This document shows positions 26,148-34,893 of a stretch of DNA of 64,000 nucleotides, piece by piece; position 1 is the first letter of the stretch; each line of letters starts with the position of its first letter. Both the position numbers and the translations under genes were made by a program. This DNA is from Kribbella sp. VKM Ac-2569 (GTDB lineage: Bacteria > Actinomycetota > Actinomycetes > Propionibacteriales > Kribbellaceae): NCBI RefSeq assembly GCF_004216905.1, contig NZ_SGXJ01000006.1:62001-126000 (forward strand). Direction: 5' to 3'. The notes below the pieces were generated by a model. The model did not search any database. It was not told the origin of the DNA and was given only the letters and a program-made list of their open reading frames with translations.

Positions 26148-26618
26148 ATGCAGCGATATGCCGGTGTGATCGCACGGTACGACGGGATGGTCGCGGTGGT
26201 CCGGGAGCGGTACGAGGCCTGGGATGCGCCGTACTGGAATCTCCCGAGCGGGGCCGTCGAGGACGGTGAGAGTCCAGCGGAGGGGGCGGTGCGGGAGCTG
26301 CGCGAGGAGTCGGGGCTGGTCGCCGCGGCGGGAGATCTCGAGCTGGTGTGGACGACCCGGACGACAGCTGAGGGTCGCGTGACGTCGCGGTCCTGGAACT
26401 ACGTCGTGGACGTGAGCGATCCCGCGTTCGCGGTCGACGATCCGGACGGGTCGGTGATGGAGGTTCGGTGGGTCCCGGTCGAGGAGGCCGTGCTGCTGTT
26501 GGGCAAGATGCCGTACCCGCCGATCGCCGTACCTGCGGTCGACTACCTGGCGTACGGCGTCCGCGGGCGGGACTGGGGATTCACTCTCGACGGGGAGACG
26601 TGGAGCTGGAATCAGTGA
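26148..26618 (+). CDS. NUDIX hydrolase
   Basis: 156 residues. The Nudix box runs from GAVEDGESPAEG through AVRELREESGL, containing every key residue (G-x5-E-x7-RE-x-x-EE-x-G). It hydrolyses a nucleoside diphosphate linked to another moiety; the exact substrate cannot be told from the box. Divergent from the DUF664 gene. The last 38 bases overlap the nucleotidyltransferase-like gene on the other strand, a long tail-to-tail overlap. Confidence 0.92.
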   Translation: MQRYAGVIARYDGMVAVVRERYEAWDAPYWNLPSGAVEDGESPAEGAVRELREESGLVAAAGDLELVWTTRTTAEGRVTSRSWNYVVDVSDPAFAVDDPDGSVMEVRWVPVEEAVLLLGKMPYPPIAVPAVDYLAYGVRGRDWGFTLDGETWSWNQ

Positions 26619-27189
26619 GCCAGCCGGTGCGTTCGTAGATGTTGCGGTCGCCGAGCCAGTCGCGGTATTCGTCGTACGACGATGCGCCACCGTCCAGCAC
26701 CGCCTGGTACAGCCAGTAGCCCCGTGCGCGCTCGCCTCGGGTCGCGGCCTCCTCTTTGATCGCGAGGATCGTGTCGCGGGTGGCCGGCGTGAGTACGTCT
26801 CGGAGCGCTTCGGCCAGCGGTCCGCCGCCGATCGCCTCGGGGCCGAACACCCAGATGTCCACTGTCCACGTGTCATCGGGCGTTTCGTATTCGAGCTTCC
26901 AGTACTGGCCTTGCTCGTGGCGGTCGCGCGCGTCGAGATAGGTGATCCGGCGTACCTGCGGGAGCTCCGCGAGGACGCTCATCACGGCGAACCCGTCCGC
27001 GACGCATGGCTCTTCCGAGCGGATCTCCAGGTCGATGTCCGGGTCCACGACTAGCTCGATCGCCACGGAGCCGACGACGGCCACCTCGCCGTACGCGCTC
27101 CACCGCTCGATCAGGTCCAGGTTCCGCAGCAGCTCGTGCGCCGCCTGCAGTCTTGCCTCCGCGCGGGCGGCGCGGGCTTGGGCGTTCAC
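26581..27189 (-). CDS. Nucleotidyltransferase-fold protein
   Basis: 202 residues from GTG at 27189, overlapping the stop of the upstream GNAT gene (GTGA). The core has the GS-x(n)-DxD pattern of the polymerase-beta-like nucleotidyltransferase fold (VVGSVAIELVVDPDIDLEI) and a later Asp in WTVDIWVFG that could be the third carboxylate. Related small proteins transfer nucleotides to antibiotics or proteins. Operon with the GNAT acetyltransferase suggests a modification or resistance role, which is inference only. Confidence 0.72.
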   Translation of the reverse strand: MNAQARAARAEARLQAAHELLRNLDLIERWSAYGEVAVVGSVAIELVVDPDIDLEIRSEEPCVADGFAVMSVLAELPQVRRITYLDARDRHEQGQYWKLEYETPDDTWTVDIWVFGPEAIGGGPLAEALRDVLTPATRDTILAIKEEAATRGERARGYWLYQAVLDGGASSYDEYRDWLGDRNIYERTGWLTDSSSTSPRRE

Positions 27190-27740
27190 AGGCTTCGGCG
27201 TACGACGACGTTGCGTTTGGCCGACGTACGGTCCTCGGCGTACGTCGTGAAGCCGGCGGCGAGGAACGTGCTGAGTACGCCGCGGCCGGGATCACCGGGC
27301 AGCGCCTTCACCGGGTACGCCTCCACGATCCGCGCACCCGAGTTCCGCGCGTACTCGACGGCCGCGTCGACCATCGGCGAGGTCAGCCCTCGCCCGCGGT
27401 ACCCAGCCTTCACGAACAGGCAGTTGATCGCCCAGATCGTCTCGTCGTCCGGCTCGTCGATCGGCAGCGTCCGCGAGTGGACGATCGCGTAGTACTCCGT
27501 CCGCGGGGCGACGGCGCACCAGACCGCCGGGCGTTCATCGACGTACCCGATGAGCCCGACCGGGACGCCCGCCTCGACGAAACCCTCAAGTGTGGCGCGG
27601 TTCTCGGCGTTCCCGTTCGCGGCAACTGTTGCTGCTGGCAGCCGACGGGCCATGCACCAGCATCCCCGCGTCCCGCCGCTCGGCCCGAACAACTCGACCA
27701 GGTCCTCCCACCGCGCCTGATCAACCGGGTGCGCCTCCAT
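27186..27740 (-). CDS. GNAT-family N-acetyltransferase
   Basis: 184 residues from ATG at 27740. The acetyl-CoA-binding motif is FVKAGYRGRGLTSPMVDAAV (R/Q-x-x-G-x-G/A). Actinobacterial relatives with an N-terminal Cys-rich start (GTRGCWCMARR, here with two cysteines) are common. Cytoplasmic acetylation of an amine is expected; the acceptor is unknown. Coupled to the downstream nucleotidyltransferase-like gene by a 4-base overlap. Confidence 0.9.
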   Translation of the reverse strand: MEAHPVDQARWEDLVELFGPSGGTRGCWCMARRLPAATVAANGNAENRATLEGFVEAGVPVGLIGYVDERPAVWCAVAPRTEYYAIVHSRTLPIDEPDDETIWAINCLFVKAGYRGRGLTSPMVDAAVEYARNSGARIVEAYPVKALPGDPGRGVLSTFLAAGFTTYAEDRTSAKRNVVVRRSL

Positions 27741-27869
27741 CCGCGCATTCAACCACGCACCACCGGCCTGCTTCGGGTGATTTGCGGCGTCGTGTCGGAT
27801 CCTGGGTTCGCCGTTCGTTGCAGGGGTGAGCGGCGACCAAAGGAGGTCGCCGAGACGAGGAGTGACGAG

Positions 27870-28229
27870 ATGCCGCGATACCTGATCTCGTTCGAGAAGG
27901 GCGCGATGGACCACATCCCGGAGGAAGACTTCCCCGAGGTGGGCAAGGCCTCTCGCGCGGTGTGTCAGGAGGCGAAGGACGCCGGCGTGTTCCGGTTCGG
28001 CGGCGGGCTGAGCTACGACGACGGCGACGTCGAACACGCGGTGGTCGGCACCGACGGACTGGTAACGGACGGCCCGGACCCGGAGAGCAAGGAACTCATC
28101 GGCGGCGTCCTGATCGTCGACGTCCCGACCCGCGAAGAGGCCCTGAACTGGGCCGCCAAGATCGCCACCGCCTGCCGCTGCCCCCAGGACGTCCGCAAAT
28201 TCATGTACGACCCCGACCCGATCGAGTGA
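27870..28229 (+). CDS. YciI-like (DGPF-domain) protein
   Basis: 119 residues from ATG at 27870 with GACGAGGAG upstream. It starts MPRYLISFEKGAMDHIPEED and contains the DGPF-like loop VTDGPDPESKELIGG. The family is small, cytoplasmic and ferredoxin-like, often near ECF sigma factors or aromatic-degradation genes; no reaction is established for this subgroup. The C-terminus has a CRCP motif that could bind metal or be redox active. Confidence 0.88.
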   Translation: MPRYLISFEKGAMDHIPEEDFPEVGKASRAVCQEAKDAGVFRFGGGLSYDDGDVEHAVVGTDGLVTDGPDPESKELIGGVLIVDVPTREEALNWAAKIATACRCPQDVRKFMYDPDPIE

Positions 28230-28250
28230 CGCGCGGCTAGGGTGGCGGCG

Positions 28251-28796
28251 ATGAAGAGCGAGCTCGAATCCGTCGCCTGGCCGCCCGACCCGATCAAGAC
28301 CGCGCGCCTCGTGCTCCGCGAGCCCGAGGCGCGCGACCGTACGGCGATCATCGAGCTGCTCGCCTCGCCGGAGGCAGGCACGTACATCGGCGGCCCGCAG
28401 TCCCGCGACGATCTCGAGCGCACGATTCCGGAGGTACCGCGGCGACGTACCGGCCTGTTCGTGGTCGACCTCGACGGAGCGATGCTCGGCATGGTCACCC
28501 TCTACCAACGCGACCCGAACCACCCCGACCAGGTCCGCCCGGAACTCGCGTCGGTCGAACTCGGCTACCTCTTCCTACCGTCCTCCTGGGGCCACGGCTA
28601 CGCCGCCGAATCCTGCGCCGCCACCCTCACCTGGTTCACCACCGCCCGCCCCGGCGAACCCGTGGTCCTAACCACCCAGTCCGCCAACCTCGCCTCAATG
28701 CGCTTCGCAACCAAACTCGGCTTCACCGAGGCAGCCCGCTACGAAGCCTGGGGCGCCGAACAGTGGCTCGGCCTCTGGACTCCGCCCAACAACTGA
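28251..28796 (+). CDS. GNAT-family N-acetyltransferase (RimJ/RimL-like)
   Basis: 181 residues from ATG at 28251; an in-frame GTG at 28242 is an alternative. It has the RimL-type opening KTARLVLREPEARDRT and the CoA-binding region FLPSSWGHGYAAESCAATL, then the usual TQSANLASMRFATKLGF end motif. It probably acetylates a small molecule or protein N-terminus. Closely follows the YciI-like gene and may be co-transcribed. Confidence 0.9.
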   Translation: MKSELESVAWPPDPIKTARLVLREPEARDRTAIIELLASPEAGTYIGGPQSRDDLERTIPEVPRRRTGLFVVDLDGAMLGMVTLYQRDPNHPDQVRPELASVELGYLFLPSSWGHGYAAESCAATLTWFTTARPGEPVVLTTQSANLASMRFATKLGFTEAARYEAWGAEQWLGLWTPPNN

Positions 28797-28845
28797 CAGA
28801 CCCCAGGTCAGGAGACGTCCACGCGAGTTGTGGTTGGCTGGCAGC

Positions 28846-29394
28846 GTGAGCGATGACGGTCATTTCACCGCGAGACTCCCAACCAAACGTATGGCTGCCG
28901 ACTGCTTGATCACGGATCAAGCGAACCGGTTGCTCGTGCTCAAGCCGCCTTACAAGCCGACCTGGGATATCCCGGGCGGAGTTGTCGAACGCGATGAGTC
29001 GCCGCGCCTCGCCGCCCAGCGTGAGGTTGTGGAGGAGATCGGTCTCTTGGTCGAGCCAGGCAGGCTGCTCGCCGTCGATTGGATCCCGCAGTCAGGAGAC
29101 TTCACGGAGATCGTCGCGTTCCTGTTCGACGGCGGGGTGCTGGCACCGGCCGACATCGAGCGGATCGTGCTCCAGCCGACGGAGGTCACGTCCTCCAGGT
29201 TCGTCACACTCGATGAGGCCGCGCATCTTCTCGACCCAGAACAGTTCGCACGCGTCGCGGCCGGCTTCAAGAACCGACGGACGCCGGACGCCGTGTACCT
29301 CGAGAACGGCGTTGCGAGTACCTCGGCAACCGTCGTACGCGAGGATTGTGGCCATGGAGATCAGTCCGCGGCTAACTCGCTGGATCAATCGTGA
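28846..29394 (+). CDS. NUDIX hydrolase
   Basis: 182 residues from GTG at 28846 (TTG at 28828 is an alternative). The Nudix box reads GGVVERDESPRLAAQ then REVVEEIGL, with all conserved residues. The N-terminal part resembles MutT-like actinobacterial NUDIX proteins. Substrate not predictable. Overlaps the next small gene by 41 bases in a different frame, an unusually long same-strand overlap. Confidence 0.9.
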   Translation: MSDDGHFTARLPTKRMAADCLITDQANRLLVLKPPYKPTWDIPGGVVERDESPRLAAQREVVEEIGLLVEPGRLLAVDWIPQSGDFTEIVAFLFDGGVLAPADIERIVLQPTEVTSSRFVTLDEAAHLLDPEQFARVAAGFKNRRTPDAVYLENGVASTSATVVREDCGHGDQSAANSLDQS

Positions 29395-29641
29395 GTTCCT
29401 CGAGGGCACTGCGGAGATGGTGTTGGCGGAGCTTCGTGAGTTGCCCGAGCAGGTGATCGGCGGCCAGGACCCTGAACGAATCCACGCTGCACTCGTGATC
29501 CGCACAGCCGGCGACTGGTACCGGTTCCAGCAGTACGTCGCTCTCGCCAAGTCGGACTGGAGAGACCTCTTGATGGGCGCCGACCTGGGCCACGAAGACT
29601 GGCCGGATCGGCTCGACGCAGTGCTTGGAACCGACAAGTAG
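29354..29641 (+). CDS. Small uncharacterised protein
   Basis: 95 residues from ATG at 29354, inside the end of the NUDIX gene. The sequence is acidic with amphipathic helices (RTAGDWYRFQQYVALAKSDW) and has no membrane segment. It is typical of small actinobacterial proteins of unknown role. The coding pattern continues well past the overlap, supporting it as a real gene. Confidence 0.68.
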   Translation: MEISPRLTRWINREFLEGTAEMVLAELRELPEQVIGGQDPERIHAALVIRTAGDWYRFQQYVALAKSDWRDLLMGADLGHEDWPDRLDAVLGTDK

Positions 29642-29654
29642 GCGCATCACCCTG

Positions 29655-30122
29655 TTAGCGCCAGGCGTCGCCAGGGGTCCGGGCGTAGCGCCGCCAGGTG
29701 TAGCGCCACGGGATGACGGCCACGATGAAGACGACGACGGTGCAGTTGATCAGGACGCCGCGTGCTTCGGTGCTCAGGTCGTTGGCGATCAGGTGCGGAA
29801 TCCCGACCGTACCGACCCAGATGACCTTCCAGGCCACCTCGAACAGCAGGATCGGCAGCATCCGCACCGGGTACCTGAGCCCGAGGAAGGCCAGCAACGA
29901 CATGCCCGTCAGCAGACAGGCGACAACTCCTTCCATCACCGGCAGCGATCGAACGTCCTGAACCACAATCGGCCACTTGACGATCGCCAGCCCCACCCCC
30001 ATCAACGCGTACCCGAGCCGCATCACGTTCATCCGCCGGACAGTCAGTTCCTGGTCGCGAGGTGCGCCGGGCGCCCGTACGCGCGGTTCGCCGCTAACGG
30101 CGGTGTTGTCTCGTGCACTCAT
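29655..30122 (-). CDS. Four-helix integral membrane protein
   Basis: 155 residues. After a charged 30-residue N-terminus there are four hydrophobic segments (about 35-50, 62-82, 88-108, 122-142) ending in WRYTWRRYARTPGDAWR. The family is not recognised. It lies 12 bases downstream of another small membrane protein gene, and both are divergent from an XRE/cupin regulator, so a regulated membrane operon is likely. Confidence 0.72.
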   Translation of the reverse strand: MSARDNTAVSGEPRVRAPGAPRDQELTVRRMNVMRLGYALMGVGLAIVKWPIVVQDVRSLPVMEGVVACLLTGMSLLAFLGLRYPVRMLPILLFEVAWKVIWVGTVGIPHLIANDLSTEARGVLINCTVVVFIVAVIPWRYTWRRYARTPGDAWR

Positions 30123-30134
30123 GACGTTCCCTTC

Positions 30135-30410
30135 CTAGTGATGGTTGCGGGTCAGCAGGCGCCGGCGCAGCCGGTGCAACTGCGGCATCAGCCCGTAGAT
30201 CACGATCGGTACGGCGATGGTCGCCAGGACGAACGTCCGCACGACCGGCGTCAGCGTGCCGAGCCAGTCGCCGAGAACGAGGTTGAGAGCGGTAAGGGTC
30301 GGGAACACGGCCAGCCAGATCATCAGGGCCAACTGGTGCTTGGACGGCGGTCCAGGTGTGGCGGACTGCGACGTCGGAATGGGCTTCGAACCGAGCGATG
30401 GTGTGGTCAT
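30135..30410 (-). CDS. Small two-helix membrane protein
   Basis: 91 residues from ATG at 30410. Two hydrophobic segments (LALMIWLAVFPTLTALNLVL and TFVLATIAVPIVIYGLM) flank a short loop; the C-terminus is basic and His-rich. No family recognised. First gene of a pair divergent from the XRE/cupin regulator 76 bases away. Confidence 0.7.
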   Translation of the reverse strand: MTTPSLGSKPIPTSQSATPGPPSKHQLALMIWLAVFPTLTALNLVLGDWLGTLTPVVRTFVLATIAVPIVIYGLMPQLHRLRRRLLTRNHH

Positions 30411-30486
30411 GGTCCAAGGCTGGCGCTGAGTCGGAGGTTCGGCTACGAAGGTTGCTGTTTGTGGGAAATGGGCGTCAGATGAGCTT

Positions 30487-31077
30487 GTGGAGGACACCTC
30501 AGCGGCGGAGATCGCCGCGGTGCTCGAGAGGGTCGGGGGACGGCTCAAGCGACTGCGCGCGCAGCGCAGGATGACCCTGGCCGAGGTTTCGACAGCGACG
30601 GGGATCTCGAAGAGCACGATGTCGCGGCTCGAGACCGGACAGCGGCGGCCGACCCTGGAACTGCTGCTGGCGTTGTCGCAGGTGTACAGAGTGCCGCTCG
30701 ACGACCTCGTCGCCGCGCCGGTGCAGGGCGATCCGCGCATCCGCCTCAAGCCGGGTCGCGTCAAGGGCCGGACAGTGATCCCGCTGACGCAACAGGCAGA
30801 GGGCACGCAGGCGTGGAAGATCGTCATTCCGAGCAGCAAAGGCACCCCCGAGCTCAGGGCCCACGACGGCCACGAGTGGATCTACGTGCTGTCCGGCCAC
30901 ATGCGCCTCGTCGTCGGCGACGACGACTGGGTGCTCGGACCCGGCGAGGTCGCCGAGTTCAGCACCCAACAGCCGCACTGGTTCGGCAGCACCGGCCACG
31001 AACCCGCGGAGATCCTCAGTATCTTCAGCCGCCCCGGAGAACGGATGAGTGTCCGGGAAACGACACCGCACGCTTAG
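30487..31077 (+). CDS. XRE-family regulator with cupin sensor domain
   Basis: 196 residues from GTG at 30487. The N-terminal HTH (MTLAEVSTATGISKSTMSRL) is joined to a C-terminal cupin (about 105-190) with HDGHEWIYVLSGHMRLVVG and GEVAEFSTQQPHWF, the two cupin motifs with metal-binding His/Glu. Proteins of this build sense a small ligand and regulate adjacent metabolic or transport genes. The two divergent membrane protein genes are the obvious target. Confidence 0.92.
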   Translation: MEDTSAAEIAAVLERVGGRLKRLRAQRRMTLAEVSTATGISKSTMSRLETGQRRPTLELLLALSQVYRVPLDDLVAAPVQGDPRIRLKPGRVKGRTVIPLTQQAEGTQAWKIVIPSSKGTPELRAHDGHEWIYVLSGHMRLVVGDDDWVLGPGEVAEFSTQQPHWFGSTGHEPAEILSIFSRPGERMSVRETTPHA

Positions 31078-31087
31078 CGCAGGTGGC

Positions 31088-31846
31088 TCAGGGTGTGCCG
31101 CCCGGAGCCGCGTCAGCGTCCGACGCCCTGAGCATGTGCTCGGAGCTTGGGTCGCGTGATGGAGGCGGTACGGCGAGGATGGGATCGCTGCCGCCTTGGT
31201 CGAGGCGGAACGGCGGGTACACATCGGTCATCAGGGCCGCGTAGCCCGCGACCCGGAGAGCCCAGCGGTTCATTCCCAGGATCACGTCGTACAGGGATCG
31301 AGGGTAGGCGCCGGTGAAGGCCAGGATGACGGCGGCGATGATCACCAGGATTCCGACGAGGCCACCGCTGCCGCCGATGTTCCATTGCCAGTTGTCGGAC
31401 CGGTTCGCAGCCCACATTCCACCGCCGACGAAGATGCCGACGATGATGTAGTGCGGTATCGCGAGCAGCCACCACTTCACCAGAACGAGGCCTCGGGACA
31501 GGTGTTCGGGGTAGTCGACCGACAGGTGCGCGGGATAGTCCTCGACCTCGGCCAGCGTGAACGGCGGGTACTGGTCGGTGCCGAGTGCTCCATAGGCGTA
31601 GTAGTTCACGCGCCACGACCACCGCATCACGCCGACGTTGTAGTTGAAGATGGCGCGTGGATAGCGGCCGGTGAACAGGATCGCGAAGAACGCCACGACC
31701 GAGCTGACCATGAAGCCGATCCACAGGAACAGCAGGACGACGTAGTGCGGGATCACAAGGATCCACTTGACCAGCCAGAGCCACCTGGACGATTTCGGAT
31801 CCGGCGCGGCGTTCACATGCACCGGGTACACAACAGATGTTGTCAT
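31088..31846 (-). CDS. DUF4389-type membrane protein
   Basis: 252 residues from ATG at 31846; an in-frame ATG at 31855 is possible. Two similar halves each contain a helix pair and the motif (K)W-L-(A/V)IPHY (VKWILVIPHYVVLL and VKWWLLAIPHYIIVG), then FTGRYPRAIFNYNVG and FTGAYPRSLYDVILG. This is the duplicated DUF4389 arrangement. Its function is unknown. The hydrophilic C-terminal tail is acidic. Monocistronic. Confidence 0.85.
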   Translation of the reverse strand: MTTSVVYPVHVNAAPDPKSSRWLWLVKWILVIPHYVVLLFLWIGFMVSSVVAFFAILFTGRYPRAIFNYNVGVMRWSWRVNYYAYGALGTDQYPPFTLAEVEDYPAHLSVDYPEHLSRGLVLVKWWLLAIPHYIIVGIFVGGGMWAANRSDNWQWNIGGSGGLVGILVIIAAVILAFTGAYPRSLYDVILGMNRWALRVAGYAALMTDVYPPFRLDQGGSDPILAVPPPSRDPSSEHMLRASDADAAPGGTP

Positions 31847-31935
31847 CAGAACCATTTCTCCAAAGGGCTTGCACAACGGATGAAGCGGGGTCGTCTGCTT
31901 CTCACCCCAGAGGTACCGGGGTGTGTCCTTCGACC

Positions 31936-32010
31936 TCAGGAGATCTCGTCGCTGTGACCGTTGACGGCTTGAAGCCCTTGGCGATGAGCCAGACGGCAAA
32001 GCTGACCTTC
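31936..32010 (-). pseudogene. 3' remnant of a DUF4386-like membrane protein gene
   Basis: The minus strand reads KVSFAVWLIAKGFKPS and ends at a TGA (31938-31936). This resembles the last helix of DUF4386-type proteins. The frame breaks upstream and no start is present, so it is a fossil fragment. Confidence 0.45.
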
Positions 32011-32248
32011 TGAGCTCCCTTGCAGGCAGCACAAGACCCCGGCGTCCGTGTCCGTCAACGACGAACACGCCCGACACCCCCACCCACATACGCCCCGTGT
32101 TGCTCACCATCCTCGGGAGAACCATCCCTGTCAACGTTGAGGTCAGCCGTCCGAGGGAGGGCTGGGCGGTGGGTTGACGCGTGCTGGTCACGGACAGAGT
32201 TGATGGTGGGGCCCATGCTGAGGTCAGCGCGGTCAGATCTTGCGCTGA

Positions 32249-32413
32249 GTGACCGTCAGGTCGCCACAGCCTCTTTGGCTCGGTCTGGTCGCGAGTGCTC
32301 TGTACTTCTTCAACCAGGGCGACATCTTCGCCACGGCCGTGTCCGGATTCCCTGTCCGGGGCAGCCTCTTCGGCAGCTACCTGTGGCTGATCCTGCTCGG
32401 TGTTACCGCGCCA
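32249..32413 (+). pseudogene. Membrane-protein fragment
   Basis: From GTG at 32249 the frame reads SPQPLWLGLVASALYFFNQG and then a second hydrophobic stretch (SLFGSYLWLILLGVTAPYA). After about 32413 the frame continues only as low-complexity out-of-frame translation of the next gene, so it looks truncated. Together with the remnant at 31936 it shows that 31.9-32.4 kb is decayed coding DNA; no intact gene lies in 31847-32462. Confidence 0.4.
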
Positions 32414-32462
32414 TACGCATCACAATCCAGCCGGCTATTGCCGAGCTCAGGAGTTGAGCACG

Positions 32463-33059
32463 ATGAACGGAATCTCTACACCACAACCAAGCTTCCTACG
32501 TACCTGGCTGCTCTGGACCGCAGGCTTCCTCGCCTTCCCCATCGCAGGTATCGCCGGCGACCTGGCAGCGGGCCGCGTCAACGACGCCGTCGCCGCGTTG
32601 CTCGGTGGCGTGGTCACCGGCGCCGTACTCGGCACCGGACAGGTACTGGTCAGCCGCCGACGGCTCGACCCACGCCGGTGGATACCGGCCACCGCGATCG
32701 GCATGGGCCTCGGGCTCCTCCTCGGCGCGGTCGTGGTCGACTACGGCACATCGCTCGGCGACCTCGCTCTCATGGGCTTCCTCGCCGGCATCGTCCTGGG
32801 CGCGGCGCAGACATTCGCTCTACCGGCTCAGATCCACCGGCGGTGGGCATGGGCCGCCGCCCTGCCGCTCCTGTGGGCGCTGGGCTGGACCGTCACCACC
32901 CTCGGCGGCATCAGCGTCGAAGACCAGTTCACGATCTACGGCGCTTACGGAGCAGTCACCTTCTCCGCGCTGTCCGGCGTACTGCTCCACTACCTGCTGC
33001 CGTATCGCGCCGAGGCCGGCCCGACTCCGACACAGCCACGGATCGAGACCAAGGCATGA
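32463..33059 (+). CDS. Multi-helix membrane protein
   Basis: 198 residues from ATG at 32463 (AGGAG upstream). Five or six hydrophobic segments contain repeated Gly-rich stretches (LLGGVVTGAVLGTGQVLVSR and LAGIVLGAAQTFALP), suggesting a duplicated helix-hairpin unit. No family recognised. The stop overlaps the next start (ATGA), so it is coupled to an NAD-dependent epimerase-like gene. Confidence 0.75.
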   Translation: MNGISTPQPSFLRTWLLWTAGFLAFPIAGIAGDLAAGRVNDAVAALLGGVVTGAVLGTGQVLVSRRRLDPRRWIPATAIGMGLGLLLGAVVVDYGTSLGDLALMGFLAGIVLGAAQTFALPAQIHRRWAWAAALPLLWALGWTVTTLGGISVEDQFTIYGAYGAVTFSALSGVLLHYLLPYRAEAGPTPTQPRIETKA

Positions 33060-33994
33060 GCACACCCCAGCACGTCATCTTCGGCGCCGGCGCGATCGGC
33101 CTCGCACTGCTCGACGCGCTACGGCAACGCGGCGAGACCGCCCGGCTCGTCAACCGTTCCGGACACGCACGCGTACCCGACGAGGTCGAAGTCGTCGGCG
33201 GTGACGCCCGCGACCCCGACTTCACCACAGCCGTCGCCAAGGGTGCGCGTGTCGTCTATCAGACCCTCAACCCGCCGTACCCCGAGTGGACCGCGCAATT
33301 CCCTGCCCTGCAGGCCGGTGTGCTCGCCGCAGCCCAAGCCTCCGGCGCGCGGATGGTCAGCATGGAGAACGTCTACATGTACGGGCGTCCCGACGGTCGC
33401 ATCCTCACCGAAGATCGCGCGTACGACGCACACACCAAGAAAGGCCAACTCCGGGGACGCATGGCACACGAACTCCTCGCCGCCCACACAGCCGGCCGCG
33501 TCGAGGTCGCTATCGGCCGCGCATCCGACTACTTCGGACCCCGCGGCGGAGCGCAATCCAATCTCGGTGACCGCGTCTTCCCTGCCGCCCTGGCCGGCAA
33601 GACCGCCACGGTCCTCGGCGACCCCGACCAGCCGCACACGTACACCTACATCCCCGACATCGGCGAAGCGCTCGCCGTACTCGGCGAACACCCCGACGCC
33701 CCCGGTCAGGTGTGGCACATCCCGAACGACCCTGACACCCGCAGCACCCGACAGTTGGTCGACCTCGCCTACCAGCACGCCGGACAACCCCGCACGAAGC
33801 TTCGCTCCATGCCACCGCTGATGCTCCGCGCTCTCGGCCTGTTCAATCCAACAGTCCGGGAACTCACCGAGATGCAGTACCAGTTCGACGAACCCTTCAT
33901 CGTCGACAGCACCAAGATCACCAACAAACTCGGCGCCCACGCCGCACCGATAGACCAAGCCCTGATCAACACCCTCGCGACCTACCGAGCCTGA
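33056..33994 (+). CDS. NAD(P)-dependent epimerase/dehydratase-like SDR
   Basis: 312 residues from ATG at 33056. Rossmann start HVIFGAGAIGLALLDAL; a conserved region MVSMENVYMYGRPDGRILTE, and the Y-x-x-x-K position is degenerate (DAHTKKGQLRG). It resembles extended SDR proteins of the NmrA/isoflavone-reductase-like kind. Substrate unknown. Translationally coupled to the upstream membrane protein. It ends just before the first tRNA-Thr fragment. Confidence 0.86.
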   Translation: MSTPQHVIFGAGAIGLALLDALRQRGETARLVNRSGHARVPDEVEVVGGDARDPDFTTAVAKGARVVYQTLNPPYPEWTAQFPALQAGVLAAAQASGARMVSMENVYMYGRPDGRILTEDRAYDAHTKKGQLRGRMAHELLAAHTAGRVEVAIGRASDYFGPRGGAQSNLGDRVFPAALAGKTATVLGDPDQPHTYTYIPDIGEALAVLGEHPDAPGQVWHIPNDPDTRSTRQLVDLAYQHAGQPRTKLRSMPPLMLRALGLFNPTVRELTEMQYQFDEPFIVDSTKITNKLGAHAAPIDQALINTLATYRA

Positions 33995-34029
33995 CGACGC
34001 CCGTCACAGCGATCGGGGCTGGGAACGAC

Positions 34030-34105
34030 GAACCCCCAGCCTCAGAGAGTGCCCTCTGACCTGGGGGTTCGTGTGGAGCCGCCTGTCGGAATCGAATCGA
34101 CGACC
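34030..34105 (-). repeat. Partial copy of tRNA-Thr 3' half plus terminator (attachment-site scar 1)
   Basis: 76 bases repeat 37478-37553 with four mismatches: the GAACCCCCAG/CTGGGGGTTC hairpin plus the acceptor and T-arm of tRNA-Thr. One mismatch turns GAACCG into GAATCG. The 5' half of the tRNA is missing. This is the expected product of integration into a tRNA 3' end. Confidence 0.75.
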
Positions 34106-34211
34106 GGTACTGCAACTGCATCGTGGACGGTCCGGTGGCCTGCCGACTCCTCTTTCCCCGTTGCTCGCTGTGGCTCGGGCCACGGTCTGGAGCGGTGGGC
34201 CGCCGGACGTG

Positions 34212-34562
34212 CTATCGCACCGGCGGCACGGGCGCCCGTACCACGGTGGCGGTGCCGTCCGGGTCCGTCACCGTGCAGCTGACCGCGTTCGAGGCAAGGC
34301 CAGTCTTCTTGCCAAATGTCTTGGCGACGATTTCTACGCCCCCGGTAGGCGTAAAGGTGATTAATAGCAAGACCATGTGCTGGTCGTCGATCCACCGGCT
34401 CGCCGAGTCGCCGGGCGTGCCGACGACGGTGATCGCGCCCTCTGCGCAGGCGACGGTGAACGTCTCCAGACCATGTCCGGGCGGGGCGTCGGCGACGGCT
34501 GGCAACGCGGGCAACGCGACCGCGGCGGCCGTTAACGCGCCAAGTGCGAGAAGTCGCGTCAT
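34212..34562 (-). CDS. Small secreted protein of unknown function
   Basis: 116 residues from ATG at 34562 with GGAGGGG upstream. A clear signal peptide (RLLALGALTAAAVALPALPA, then VADA) is followed by a beta-rich domain with two cysteines (TVACAEGAI and AVSCTVTDPDG) likely to form a disulfide. No family recognised. It lies between two tRNA-Thr scars, so it may be cargo of the former integrated element. Confidence 0.72.
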   Translation of the reverse strand: MTRLLALGALTAAAVALPALPAVADAPPGHGLETFTVACAEGAITVVGTPGDSASRWIDDQHMVLLLITFTPTGGVEIVAKTFGKKTGLASNAVSCTVTDPDGTATVVRAPVPPVR

Positions 34563-34648
34563 GTGTGTTCCCCTCCGGTGAGTGTGGCTTAGGCATCCAC
34601 TATCCCGCGGGCAACGTGTTCCAGTCGGTCAAGTCTCGGGTTTGAGCG

Positions 34649-34804
34649 GTGCTGATTGAGCTCGGCGTACACGTCCGGATCGTGCAGGAGATCCTCGGCC
34701 ACTCGGACATCCGACTGACGCAGCGGTACACACACGTTGCGTCACCGATGGCGGTTGACGCAGCCCAGCAGATGGGCCGCGCGCTCTGGGGCGGTACACG
34801 GTGA
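34649..34804 (+). pseudogene. Truncated tyrosine recombinase (integrase C-terminus)
   Basis: The frame reads LIELGVHVRIVQEILGHSD then IRLTQRYTHVASPMAVDAA: the last catalytic block of phage-type integrases (LGHS-x-I-x-x-T-x-x-Y), including the nucleophilic Tyr. An in-frame TGA at 34643-34645 and absent upstream homology show that the rest of the gene is lost. It reads toward the tRNA-Thr scar 90 bases downstream, as in intact elements where int adjoins attP. Confidence 0.82.
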
Positions 34805-34893
34805 GAGTGACCGAACTGCAACTCGAACTGCAACCGGGCCGGCTGCCCGGTCCCGCGTCGAACCGGGTTTGCGCAGGTCAGCGCGTACTTCTA

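Noticed and set aside
34600..34833. Minus-strand ORF opposite the integrase fragment
   Set aside because: The plus strand has a recognisable recombinase motif; the minus ORF has none.
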